Below, one piece after another: positions 1 through 7,976 of a stretch of DNA of 11,195 bases. The DNA comes from Sphingobacteriales bacterium. GTDB lineage: Bacteria > Bacteroidota > Bacteroidia > Chitinophagales > Chitinophagaceae. Position 1 is the stretch's first letter. Each line of letters starts with the position of its first letter. The position numbers and the translations under genes were made by a program. Below the pieces are notes generated by a model, which made no database searches, was not told the origin of the DNA, and saw nothing but the letters and a program-made list of their open reading frames with translations. Where the stretch lies: the NCBI GenBank assembly GCA_024640385.1, contig JAHEFC010000098.1, positions 1-11,195 of the forward strand, written 5' to 3'.

Positions 1-1303
1 TGCCGGCATTTCAGCGGTTTTCAACGCCCCCATTGCCGGAGTCATTTTTGCAGTGGAAGTTCTATTAGCGGAAACAGTGGTCAGCTATTTTATTCCACTC
101 ATTATTTCTTCAGTAGTAGGTGTACTGTGCTCAAAAATAATCCTGGCAGAATCATCCCTTTTCAATTTTGCGCTTAAACAGAGTTTCGATTATAACAATG
201 TCCCCTACTATATTTTATTAGGAGTACTGGCAGGGTTTATTTCCCTTTATTATGCCCGGGTATTTAAAGGATTTGAAAAACGGATTCATGGCTGGCAGTT
301 AAACAAATACCTGAAGGCTGCGGTTGGCGGAGCGATGCTGCTGGCTGTCTATTTTGTGTTTCCCCAATTATTTGGCGAAGGCTACGATAGTGTAAAAGTG
401 GTAGCCAATGGAATGTTTGATCAGTATTCAGACAATACTACCCTGTTGTCCAGGCTTGGACCGGAATGGGGTATTATAGCCTTCACGGCACTCATAGTGT
501 TAATTAAACCAATTGCAGCCGGCATTACCATTGGAAGCGGCGGGAACGGGGGAAATTTTGCCCCCTCGCTTTTTACCGGTGCTTATTTGGGATTCTTTTT
601 TGCAAAATTGCTGAATGCCACGCCATGGATCAAAATTCCGGTTGGTAATTTCAGCCTGGTAGCTATGGCAGGTGTTCTGAGCGGAGTGATGTACTGCCCA
701 TTGACCTCCATCTTTTTAATTGCAGAGATCACTAACGGATATGAATTATTCATACCGCTCATGATCGCCTCGTCCATATCCTTTTTTATAGTAAAAACCT
801 ATGAACCATTTTCCATGGAAACAAAAAAACTCGCATTGGAAGGGCAGATCTTTACACAAAAAAAGGAGAAGAATATACTGACCTCCATCAAGCTGGAAGA
901 TATTTTACAAAACACCTATGAAAGAGTGAACATTGATAAAAAACTAGTGGATCTCATTGAAATTGTCAAACGGAGTGATAAGAACATCTATGCCGTTGTT
1001 GACCGCAGAGAACGGTTTGCCGGGATCATCGAATTGAACGATATCAAGCAAAGGCTCTTCAAGCCGGAACAATTCGGACAGGTGCCCATTAAAACGCTGA
1101 TGAAAAAGCCATCTGCCATTCTGCATTATGATCAGGACATGCATTCCGTCATGGAGAAATTCGATATTACCCAAAGCTGGTACTTACCGGTTCTTGATCA
1201 GGATGGAAAATTTATTGGTTTTGTTTCCAAAACCAAATTGTTCAATAAATACAGGGAAATCCTGGCCGGGCATGGCGACCTTTACGACGAAACAAATATT
1301 TAG
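1..1303 (+). CDS. ClC-family chloride channel/transporter with CBS pair (5' end missing)
   Basis: This is an integral membrane protein of the ClC family, which moves chloride (or another anion), either as a channel or in exchange for protons. The frame is open from base 2 and begins mid-protein with an AGISAVFNAPIAG segment typical of the ClC core, so the real start and the first selectivity motifs lie upstream of the window. The hallmark GSGGNGGNFAPS-LFTGAYLG region (about 535-590) carries the conserved G-x-F-x-P signature near the anion path. Several hydrophobic helices follow, up to about base 800. The soluble tail holds two CBS domains (roughly 885-1060 and 1090-1265), which in this family often bind nucleotides and gate transport. 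The gene ends with TAG at 1303. Channel and exchanger cannot be separated here because the gating glutamate region is not in the window. Confidence 0.93.
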   Translation, partial: AGISAVFNAPIAGVIFAVEVLLAETVVSYFIPLIISSVVGVLCSKIILAESSLFNFALKQSFDYNNVPYYILLGVLAGFISLYYARVFKGFEKRIHGWQLNKYLKAAVGGAMLLAVYFVFPQLFGEGYDSVKVVANGMFDQYSDNTTLLSRLGPEWGIIAFTALIVLIKPIAAGITIGSGGNGGNFAPSLFTGAYLGFFFAKLLNATPWIKIPVGNFSLVAMAGVLSGVMYCPLTSIFLIAEITNGYELFIPLMIASSISFFIVKTYEPFSMETKKLALEGQIFTQKKEKNILTSIKLEDILQNTYERVNIDKKLVDLIEIVKRSDKNIYAVVDRRERFAGIIELNDIKQRLFKPEQFGQVPIKTLMKKPSAILHYDQDMHSVMEKFDITQSWYLPVLDQDGKFIGFVSKTKLFNKYREILAGHGDLYDETNI

Positions 1304-1342
1304 CCCGGTGTCCCGCCTGGCATCAACACCTGCAATAGAAGC

Positions 1343-1504
1343 TCAATTCACAATATCACATTGTACAATTACCGCATCTTCGTATATATCCAGATCCGGA
1401 TCATAACTGTTCCCTGCTGTAATAGCCCCTTTTACTTTTGCTATATCACCAATTAGTGACAATAGCTTATTACCAACCAATATATCTTGGCGGCTGCAAT
1501 TTAT
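1343..1504 (-). pseudogene. Possible remnant of a gene 3' end (about 53 codons, no normal start)
   Basis: On the minus strand a frame is open from 1504 down to a TGA at 1343-1345, directly downstream of the DinB-like gene and overlapping its last codons. The translation has a protein-like composition, including the stretches GDIAKVKGAITAGNSYDPD and LDIYEDAVIVQCDIVN before the stop. There is no ATG. A TTG at 1480-1478 is the only plausible start, and a stop lies just upstream at 1507-1505. It could be the tail of a gene whose front was lost, a very short gene translated after dinB, or chance. I do not recognise the family. The call rests only on the coding-like look of the frame. Confidence 0.25.
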
Positions 1505-2015
1505 TTAATCTCAGGTAAACCATCAGTTGACCCCGGTGATGTGTCTGATGATCCTGGATCAGGTTCATGAACTGTATTTTATTCATTTTACCGCCTGCCC
1601 AGTTGAATTCCTTGGATAAGGTTTTTACATCTACTTCCTGAAAGGATGCAATGGCATAATCATAGGCTCCTTCCAGAAAGCCTGCCACCTGCTCTTTAGT
1701 AAGGCTATTCATATTAAGTTCCATTTTCTTAACGGGATCATCTGTTTCCCTGATATAAGTTGAACTCAACCAGTATAAATTTTTACCGATATGAACCAAT
1801 TGTTCCCTGAAGCTCATTTCATCCTCCACGGGTTTGAAGCCGTATGAACCTTCCGGCATCAGGCCAGCAACCTGTAGGGTATAGACTCTTGCATTCTTCA
1901 TTTTAGTTACATGACTCCTGATCAGGAGACTGTCCTGTGCATTTGCGTCTAACGCAAGTGAAAAAATCGTTGGCATTAAAAGGAGAGTTATTCGTAAATG
2001 TTTTTTGTGCCACAT
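1470..2015 (-). CDS. Exported DinB-like (DinB/YfiT fold) protein
   Basis: The product is a 181-residue member of the DinB-like four-helix-bundle superfamily, whose members bind a divalent metal through three histidines and in some cases act as thiol-dependent enzymes. The likely ligands are visible: H75 (in LVHIGKN) plus H156 and H160 in the D-H-x-x-H-H-R-G-Q motif. The C-terminus LNKLQPPRYIGW is typical of the family. The frame stays open upstream to 2105, but the ATG at 2015 is chosen because it gives a good signal peptide: basic MWHKKH, a hydrophobic core, then the cleavage site ANA|Q after residue 26. This implies a periplasmic protein, unusual for a family that is mostly cytoplasmic. It is divergent from the gene at 2156 and appears monocistronic. 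The substrate is unknown. Confidence 0.85.
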   Translation of the reverse strand: MWHKKHLRITLLLMPTIFSLALDANAQDSLLIRSHVTKMKNARVYTLQVAGLMPEGSYGFKPVEDEMSFREQLVHIGKNLYWLSSTYIRETDDPVKKMELNMNSLTKEQVAGFLEGAYDYAIASFQEVDVKTLSKEFNWAGGKMNKIQFMNLIQDHQTHHRGQLMVYLRLNKLQPPRYIGW

Positions 2016-2155
2016 TTGATGAGTTTTCAGTCTTACTTTAATAAAGGCAAATTGTTCAGGATCATATGACCATATCCAGGTCTTTTCGATAAATTCCGAT
2101 ATCAACTAAATTAAACCTGATTGACCAATGCAACTTAACTTACTCCTTCCATAAA

Positions 2156-2965
2156 ATGCGAAGTAAAAATATCGTCATAGTGATCTCCCTGCTGGCAGCC
2201 ATTGCCTGCAATAAAAATCTGCATGTGCGTCACCCAGATCATGTGGCAGGATCCATTTCAGGAACATCATTCTATAAGCAGGCAGCGGCATATAATTGGA
2301 AGCAACGCGATTCACTGTTTCTTGAATATTTCAACCAGGGAAATGTTCCGGACTTTTTCTTTCAATTCAAGGCCGTCAGCTTTAACTACAAAGATTCATT
2401 AGGCAATGCCTACCGCATCAGTTTCTATTGTTCACCTGATTATGCCATGATCGGCACCAATCAGGATTGGGCCAGGGTTCCGCTAACGCCCCTGGCTGCT
2501 CAGGTTATGGCAGACAGCCTTCATTGCTTTCTTCCCACCAGGAAGATGGTTGACCTGATCTACCAACAAAGCAAGGTGAAACTGGAACCGGTTCCCATGT
2601 ATGCTTATCGGGACAGCACGGTCACCATGTGGCAGCATCACCTGATCATTGAAGGCCAGCGCAAAGGAATGAAAGGACTGATCAGTGGCATAAAAAAAGA
2701 CATCGTGATCTGCAGTGAAGCCGCATTCAAGGGGAAGAACGACCGGGTTGCCATATATGGCTGGCATAAGCCGGATGGCAAGCCCATTCAGCCCTTGTAT
2801 ACGGGGCATGTGAACTGGTATGCAGATTACAGCCATGGTGCCCGTATGATCTACCATAAGATCAGGGTCAACAACAAATGGATAGACTACAGGGATCTGT
2901 TCAATAATCCATTGTTAAGAAATGCGTTGACGGATGAAGCGGGGATGATGATATTTAATTACTGA
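2156..2965 (+). CDS. Lipoprotein of unknown function
   Basis: This 269-residue protein starts with a short basic N-terminus and a hydrophobic stretch ending in the lipobox A-I-A-C, with Cys18 as the lipidated residue, so it should be membrane-anchored and face the periplasm or cell surface. The rest is soluble and I cannot assign it to a named family. A notable C-terminal region contains GWHKPDGKPIQPLYTGH (from about residue 202) followed by H218-x3-Y-x-D224-Y-S-H227-G-x-R230. The clustered His and Asp residues look like a conserved active or metal site, but this is inference. Tyr/Trp-rich segments in the middle suggest a compact beta-rich domain. The gene stands alone, divergent from the DinB-like gene, with about 150 bases before the next gene. 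The ATG at 2156 is the first start and fits the lipoprotein signal. Confidence 0.8.
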   Translation: MRSKNIVIVISLLAAIACNKNLHVRHPDHVAGSISGTSFYKQAAAYNWKQRDSLFLEYFNQGNVPDFFFQFKAVSFNYKDSLGNAYRISFYCSPDYAMIGTNQDWARVPLTPLAAQVMADSLHCFLPTRKMVDLIYQQSKVKLEPVPMYAYRDSTVTMWQHHLIIEGQRKGMKGLISGIKKDIVICSEAAFKGKNDRVAIYGWHKPDGKPIQPLYTGHVNWYADYSHGARMIYHKIRVNNKWIDYRDLFNNPLLRNALTDEAGMMIFNY

Positions 2966-3101
2966 CCTTCCCCCGGGTTTTGACGGTCACTATGATCTGA
3001 ACCATGCTCCGGAAAAGTTAACGATAAGTAAAAACGAGGCCAATACTCCGGTTGCCCTATCCAGGCTTAACCCCAAAGCCGGCCAATTACTCCTTTTTTT
3101 G

Positions 3102-3109
3102 TACTTTCG
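3102..3109 (+). promoter_or_regulatory. Candidate Bacteroidota -7 promoter box
   Basis: TACTTTCG matches the Bacteroidota -7 consensus TAnnTTTG at five of its six fixed bases. It follows a run of seven T residues, a common context in this phylum. It ends only six bases before the ATG at 3116, so transcription would start almost at the start codon, giving a very short or absent leader. No clear TTTG element was seen at the expected -33 distance. It could drive the small gene at 3116 and, by read-through, the efflux operon. Confidence 0.5.
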
Positions 3110-3115
3110 CGCAAC

Positions 3116-3529
3116 ATGCCAAAATTGAAAGCTAATCAGCTCCTGCAGGTAAAAACCTGTTTAAATTTTCGCTTTGTTTCATTGTTGGCTGCAATAATTC
3201 TGATCCAGCAGCTGTCTTTTGCTGCCCATCTTTCATTTTTTTCCGGCAGTATAAGCTCTGCTTCTCTTCACTATACTGAAAAAAGTTCAGGCCAAAGCGA
3301 ATCATCCCATGTAAGCATTGATGTTGACGTGGAAGTACTGAACGAAGATGATGCCCATGATTTTCAGGGTCACCCTGAACGTGTGCTGACCGCTGATTAT
3401 ATTATAGCACGATGGTTATATACCTCCCTTGTTAATAACCACTACCGGCGCCTGGCCCGTGCTGTTCACCACCAGGCCGATCCACCGTTATTTATTTTAC
3501 ACCATTCCTGGAAGGCGCATCTTTCCTAA
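3116..3529 (+). CDS. Small exported protein of unknown function, rich in His and acidic residues
   Basis: This 137-residue protein is not one I recognise. The N-terminus is basic (MPKLKANQ...) and leads into a hydrophobic segment at residues 20-37 ending in LSFAA, which looks like a signal peptide or membrane anchor. The exported part has an acidic patch at residues 69-82 (SIDVDVEVLNEDDAHD) and a C-terminal half with many histidines: 11 His between residues 38 and 135, including HH pairs at 118-119 and 129-130. Methionine 1 is the only Met in the protein, so the start is well fixed, and a -7-like box lies just upstream. The gap to the pump adaptor gene is 108 bases with no strong terminator, so co-transcription is possible. 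Metal binding is a guess from composition. That the frame is a real gene is likely but not certain. Confidence 0.6.
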   Translation: MPKLKANQLLQVKTCLNFRFVSLLAAIILIQQLSFAAHLSFFSGSISSASLHYTEKSSGQSESSHVSIDVDVEVLNEDDAHDFQGHPERVLTADYIIARWLYTSLVNNHYRRLARAVHHQADPPLFILHHSWKAHLS

Positions 3530-3637
3530 CCCTGTTTTTATCCATAATCGCCTGCATTTCCGAGAGTGATCCCACTTTCATGCAAGGCATTCTATAGCCT
3601 TTTGGCCTTAAGTTCTTATAACCAGAAATCATATTTA

Positions 3638-4723
3638 ATGAAAGGAATTAGCATCATTGCCATTTCGGCATCCCTGTTGTGTTTTGTTTCCTGTTCACAG
3701 CGGGCAGTGGAAAAAGAGGAAGAAGCGACATTTGTAGTTACCAGCCCTATACAGACAGACACCACGATCTACAAGGAATACGTTTGTCAGATACGCTCAG
3801 CGAGTCATATCGAATTGAGGTCGCAGGAGAAAGGCTACCTGCAAAGCATTTTTGTAGATGAAGGCCAGTTTGTGAATAAAGGCCAGCTCATGTTCAAACT
3901 AATGCCGGCTCTATACGAAGCTGAGGTCGCCAAAGCAAAAGCAGAATTGAATTTCGCCGAGATCGAATATTCGAATACCAAAGGCCTCGCTGATAACAAT
4001 ATCGTTTCCCCGAACGAGTTATCCATGGCCAAAGCCAAAATGGACAAGGCAAAAGCCGAGCTCGACCTTGCCAAAGCACATCTGGCATTCACGGAGATCC
4101 GTGCCCCTTTTAGCGGTATAATGGACAAATTTTACACCCGGTTGGGAAGCCTTGTGGACGAAGGAGAACTGCTGACCAACCTGTCCGACAATAGTAAAAT
4201 GTGGGTCTATTTTAATGTAAGCGAAGCAGAATACCTCGACTATAGCCGGGCCGTAAAGGATAAAAAAGCCCAGAAAGTGCTGCTGCAAATGGCAAACAAT
4301 GAAATGTTTGAGTTTCCGGGAGTAGTAGAGACCATTGAAGCCGATTTCAATAATGAAACAGGAAATATTGCCTTCAGGGCCACCTTCCCCAACCCCAAAA
4401 GAATTCTTCGTCATGGCGAAACCGGGAACATCCTTATGCCAGTAAAGTTGGATAAGGCCATCATCATTCCCCAGAAATCCACTTTTGACGTGCTGGATAA
4501 AAAGTACGTGTACGTTGTTGACAAAAACAATGTACTTAATGCCCGACAAATTACCATAGCACAGGAAATACCTCACTTATATGTAGTGGCAGAAGGACTG
4601 AACCCGGATGAAAAGATCCTGGCCGAAGGCTTGGGGAAGGTAAAGAACAACGAAAAAATAAAATACACTTTCGTTCCCCTGGAAAAAGAACTGGCTGATA
4701 TCAAAAACTTACATGCCGAATAA
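3638..4723 (+). CDS. RND efflux periplasmic adaptor (membrane fusion protein), lipoprotein
   Basis: This is the AcrA/MexA-like adaptor that bridges the inner-membrane permease and the outer-membrane channel. It has 361 residues counting from the ATG at 3638. The frame is open from 3566, but the later start gives a proper lipoprotein signal, MKGISIIAIS... with lipobox F-V-S-C and Cys19. Domains in order: first lipoyl half (about 57-90, with EKGYLQSIFVDEGQFVNKGQ), a short coiled-coil hairpin rich in Ala, Lys and Glu (91-150), second lipoyl half (152-184, with TEIRAPFSGIMDK), beta-barrel (about 187-270) and membrane-proximal domain (270-345, from IIIPQKSTFDVLDKKYVYVV). The gene is followed after 25 bases by the permease gene, so the two form one operon. 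All domains appear complete. Confidence 0.95.
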   Translation: MKGISIIAISASLLCFVSCSQRAVEKEEEATFVVTSPIQTDTTIYKEYVCQIRSASHIELRSQEKGYLQSIFVDEGQFVNKGQLMFKLMPALYEAEVAKAKAELNFAEIEYSNTKGLADNNIVSPNELSMAKAKMDKAKAELDLAKAHLAFTEIRAPFSGIMDKFYTRLGSLVDEGELLTNLSDNSKMWVYFNVSEAEYLDYSRAVKDKKAQKVLLQMANNEMFEFPGVVETIEADFNNETGNIAFRATFPNPKRILRHGETGNILMPVKLDKAIIIPQKSTFDVLDKKYVYVVDKNNVLNARQITIAQEIPHLYVVAEGLNPDEKILAEGLGKVKNNEKIKYTFVPLEKELADIKNLHAE

Positions 4724-4748
4724 ACCCGGCTATTAAAAAGGCATTAAC

Positions 4749-7700
4749 ATGTTCAACAAGTTTATAAAAAGGCCTGTTCTAGCCATTTCATTGTCCCTTG
4801 CTATCGTATTTATGGGCATCCTGGCGATCAGGTCATCTCCTATTGCACAATTCCCGGATATCGCTCCTCCCCGGGTATCCATTTTCATAGAATTCCCTGG
4901 TTCCAATGCAGATGTACTGGTTAAATCAACACTGACAATTCTTGAACGTGCTATTAATGGTGTCCAGGGCATGCAATACATGCTTTCAGACGCCACCAGC
5001 GCCAGTGAAGCAAGTATAGATGTTGTGTTTGAACCCGGTACAGATCCTACACTGGCTGCCGTTAGAGTAAAATCAAGAGTGGACCAGGTGATGACCAATC
5101 TTCCACCCTTGGTACAGCGTGAGGGGGTGATCATCTCTCCGCTACAACCCAGTATGTTGATGTACCTGAATCTGTACAGCAAAGACAAGAAGATCGACGA
5201 AAAGTTTCTGTTCAATTATGCGAACACTTTCATCCTGCCGGAATTACAGCGTATCAAAGGAATGGGATTTGCGCAGGCGATCGGAAGCCGGTCATTCGCC
5301 ATCCGCGTTTGGCTGGATCCGGAAAGGATGCGGGCTTACAGTATTTCCGCAACAGATGTATTGAAAGCTATAGATGAACAATCTGTGCTGGCACGTCCCG
5401 GCAGGGTAGGTCTGAGCTCCGGAAAAACCGCACAGTCCCAGGAATATGTATTCACCTATAAAGGCTGGTTCAATAAACCTGAACAGTACGAAGACATTGT
5501 GGTTCGTGCCAATGCACAAGGAGAGATCTTGAAATTAAAGGATGTCGCCAAGATCGAAGTGGGATCAGAGTTTGTGGACATTTACTCCAACAAGGATGGT
5601 AATCCCTCAGCATCCCTGGTATTAAAACAAAACCCGGGAAGTAATGCTAAAACAGTCATTGAGGGGGTAAAAGCAAAACTCGAGGAACTTAAAAAAGATT
5701 TTCCTCCCGGTATCGATTATGAGATCAACTACGACGTTTCCAAATTCGTGGACGCGTCTATTGAGAAGGTGCTGCACACACTGCTTGAAGCCTTTATCCT
5801 GGTTGCGCTGGTAGTATTCATCTTCCTGGGTGACTTAAGGTCTACTTTGATACCCATTCTTGCGGTGCCTGTTTCGTTGGTAGGGGCATTTGTTATTATG
5901 AATGCCACAGGGGTAAGCGTTAACCTGATCACGTTATTTGCACTTGTATTGGCGATAGGTATTGTGGTTGATAATGCCATTGTGGTAGTGGAGGCTGTAC
6001 ACGTAAAAATGTCAGAAGAGAATATATCTCCGTTTGCAGCTGTTAAAAAAGTAGTGGCGGAGATAGGCGGCGCCATCATTGCAATTACCATGGTAATGGT
6101 CTCTGTATTTATTCCGGTAACGTTTATGACTGGTCCGGTGGGTGTTCTGTATCGCCAGTTCTCCATTACAATGGCAAGTTCAATTGTAATATCCGGACTG
6201 GTTGCCCTTACACTGACGCCGGTACTTTGCGCCATCCTGCTGAAGAATACCCATGGCAAGCCAAAGACCAGAACGCCGATCTCGATGTTCCTTTCCTGGT
6301 TCGACAAAACTTTCAATGTAGCAACGGACCGATACGAGAAATTCCTGAACCTGATCGTCAATAGAAGGCTGATCACCTGGGGAATTTTACTTGTATTTGC
6401 TGTGAGCATTGTAGGCGTGAATAAATTTCTTCCTTCAGGATTTATTCCAAGCGAAGACCAGGGACAGATCTATGCAATCATTCAAACACCGCCCGGAACA
6501 ACGCTTGAGCGCACCAATGAGATCTCCCGAAAACTGCAGGTTATTGCAAAGCAGGTAGAAGGCGTTTCATCGGTCACTTCTTTGGCTGGCTACGAGATCC
6601 TTACGGAAGGCCGTGGTTCAAACGCCGGTACCTGTCTGATCAACCTGAAAGACTGGTCGGAGCGAAAACAAAACGTAAAAGAGATCGTCAGGGAACTGGA
6701 ATCAAGATCAAAGGACCTGCCTGCGAACATTGAATATTTCGAACCTCCGGCAGTTCCGGGTTATGGTACATCAGATGGATTTTCCCTGAGATTATTGGAC
6801 AAGAACAGTGACGTTGATTACCAGGAATTTGACAGGGTGAATACAGAATTTGTAGCCGAGCTCAGAAAACGTAAGGAGCTGAGCGGACTGTTTGCATTCT
6901 ACTCTGCCAAGTATCCACAGTACGAATTGATGATAGATAATAACCTGGCCATGCAAAAAGGGGTATCTATAGGCGAAGCGATGGAGAACCTCAACATTAT
7001 GATTGGCAGCACGTATGAACAGGGATTCATCCGGTTCAATAATTATTACAAAGTGTATACCCAGGCAGGGCCTGAATTCAGGAAGCAGCCAACTGATATC
7101 CTGAATATGTATATCAAGAACGACCATGGAGAAATGGTCCCTTATTCTGCCTTCATGAATATCAAAAAAACACAGGGGCCCAATGAGATCTCTCGTTACA
7201 ACCTGTATATCTCATCTCTGATCAATGGTACACCGGCAAAAGGATACTCCTCGGGAGATGCGATCGATGTGATCAAAGAAGTCGCGGCAAAATCTTTGCC
7301 GAGAGGTTATGATATTGCCTGGGAAGGAATTTCTTACGATGAGGCCAGGCGGGGCAATGAAGCACTGTATATATTCATGGTGGTTATATTCTTCGTTTAC
7401 CTGATCCTCGCGGCCCAATATGAAAGTTTCTTCCTGCCCTTTGCGGTGTTGCTTTCCATATTACCCGGAATTTTCGGATCATTCTTCCTGCTCAAAGCAT
7501 TAGGGCTATCGAATGATGTCTATGCACAGGTGGGTTTGATCATGTTGGTTGGTCTGCTTGGCAAGAACGCAGTGTTGATCGTAGAATTCGCAGTGCAGCG
7601 GCACCACCATGGTGCATCCGTAGCAGAAGCTGCTATTGCAGGTTCCAAGGCGCGATTCCGTCCTATCCTGATGACATCATTTGCGTTTATAGCAGGGTTG

Positions 7701-7976
7701 ATCCCGCTGGTGGTCGCAACCGGTCCGGGTGCTGTTGGTAACCATACGATCGGCGCCTCTGCTTTAGGTGGAATGTTGTTCGGGACAATTTTCGGTGTAA
7801 TTGTGGTCCCCGGCCTCTATTACATTTTTGCGAAACTACAGGAAGGAAGGTCCCTGATCAGGGATGAAGACGAAAATCCGTTAACTGAAGATTTCGTTGA
7901 AAGCAGGCAGGATTCTGCACTGATAAAACGTGTGGTAAATATTATTAATCGAATCCGGAATAAAAATGAAGAATAA
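4749..7976 (+). CDS. RND multidrug efflux permease, HAE1 (AcrB/MexB) type
   Basis: This 1075-residue inner-membrane proton/drug antiporter is the motor of the tripartite pump. It has the normal length and twofold repeat: an N-terminal helix (FNKFIKRPVLAISLSLAIV), a periplasmic porter loop starting SSPIAQFPDIAPPRVSI, helices TM2-6 from about residue 340, then the second half with its own loop and TM8-12 from about residue 875. In TM4 the relay motif reads GIVVDNAIVVVE: D408 aligns with AcrB D407, but the next position, AcrB D408, is Asn409. The TM10 lysine is kept (K939 in GLLGKNAVLIVEF), as are the R-x-R-P-I-L-M-T motif (R969, R971, T976) and the FIAGLIPLV segment. It lacks the heavy-metal (CusA-type) signature, so hydrophobic or amphiphilic compounds are the likelier substrates. 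The C-terminal tail is charged. The stop overlaps the start of the channel gene by 11 bases. Confidence 0.95.
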   Translation: MFNKFIKRPVLAISLSLAIVFMGILAIRSSPIAQFPDIAPPRVSIFIEFPGSNADVLVKSTLTILERAINGVQGMQYMLSDATSASEASIDVVFEPGTDPTLAAVRVKSRVDQVMTNLPPLVQREGVIISPLQPSMLMYLNLYSKDKKIDEKFLFNYANTFILPELQRIKGMGFAQAIGSRSFAIRVWLDPERMRAYSISATDVLKAIDEQSVLARPGRVGLSSGKTAQSQEYVFTYKGWFNKPEQYEDIVVRANAQGEILKLKDVAKIEVGSEFVDIYSNKDGNPSASLVLKQNPGSNAKTVIEGVKAKLEELKKDFPPGIDYEINYDVSKFVDASIEKVLHTLLEAFILVALVVFIFLGDLRSTLIPILAVPVSLVGAFVIMNATGVSVNLITLFALVLAIGIVVDNAIVVVEAVHVKMSEENISPFAAVKKVVAEIGGAIIAITMVMVSVFIPVTFMTGPVGVLYRQFSITMASSIVISGLVALTLTPVLCAILLKNTHGKPKTRTPISMFLSWFDKTFNVATDRYEKFLNLIVNRRLITWGILLVFAVSIVGVNKFLPSGFIPSEDQGQIYAIIQTPPGTTLERTNEISRKLQVIAKQVEGVSSVTSLAGYEILTEGRGSNAGTCLINLKDWSERKQNVKEIVRELESRSKDLPANIEYFEPPAVPGYGTSDGFSLRLLDKNSDVDYQEFDRVNTEFVAELRKRKELSGLFAFYSAKYPQYELMIDNNLAMQKGVSIGEAMENLNIMIGSTYEQGFIRFNNYYKVYTQAGPEFRKQPTDILNMYIKNDHGEMVPYSAFMNIKKTQGPNEISRYNLYISSLINGTPAKGYSSGDAIDVIKEVAAKSLPRGYDIAWEGISYDEARRGNEALYIFMVVIFFVYLILAAQYESFFLPFAVLLSILPGIFGSFFLLKALGLSNDVYAQVGLIMLVGLLGKNAVLIVEFAVQRHHHGASVAEAAIAGSKARFRPILMTSFAFIAGLIPLVVATGPGAVGNHTIGASALGGMLFGTIFGVIVVPGLYYIFAKLQEGRSLIRDEDENPLTEDFVESRQDSALIKRVVNIINRIRNKNEE

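Noticed and set aside
1128..1406. A plus-strand 92-codon frame running past the end of the ClC gene
   Set aside because: Most of it overlaps the CBS region out of frame, and the tail has no recognisable protein character.
2483..2857. A 124-codon minus-strand frame within the lipoprotein gene
   Set aside because: The plus-strand frame has a lipobox, a full-length protein and sensible motifs; the antisense translation has none.
3584..3601. An AAGGC/GCCTT hairpin with an 8-base loop upstream of the adaptor gene, considered as an attenuator
   Set aside because: The stem is only five pairs and the following T run is three to four bases long, too weak to claim.
4019..4576. A 185-codon minus-strand frame inside the adaptor gene
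   Set aside because: It lies entirely opposite a clear adaptor protein and shows no independent motifs or start signals.
5729..6409. A 226-codon open frame on the minus strand inside the permease gene
   Set aside because: It is antisense to the conserved TM2-TM6 region of the RND permease. Its Thr/Ile/Ser-rich translation is the shadow of hydrophobic codons and has no domain of its own.
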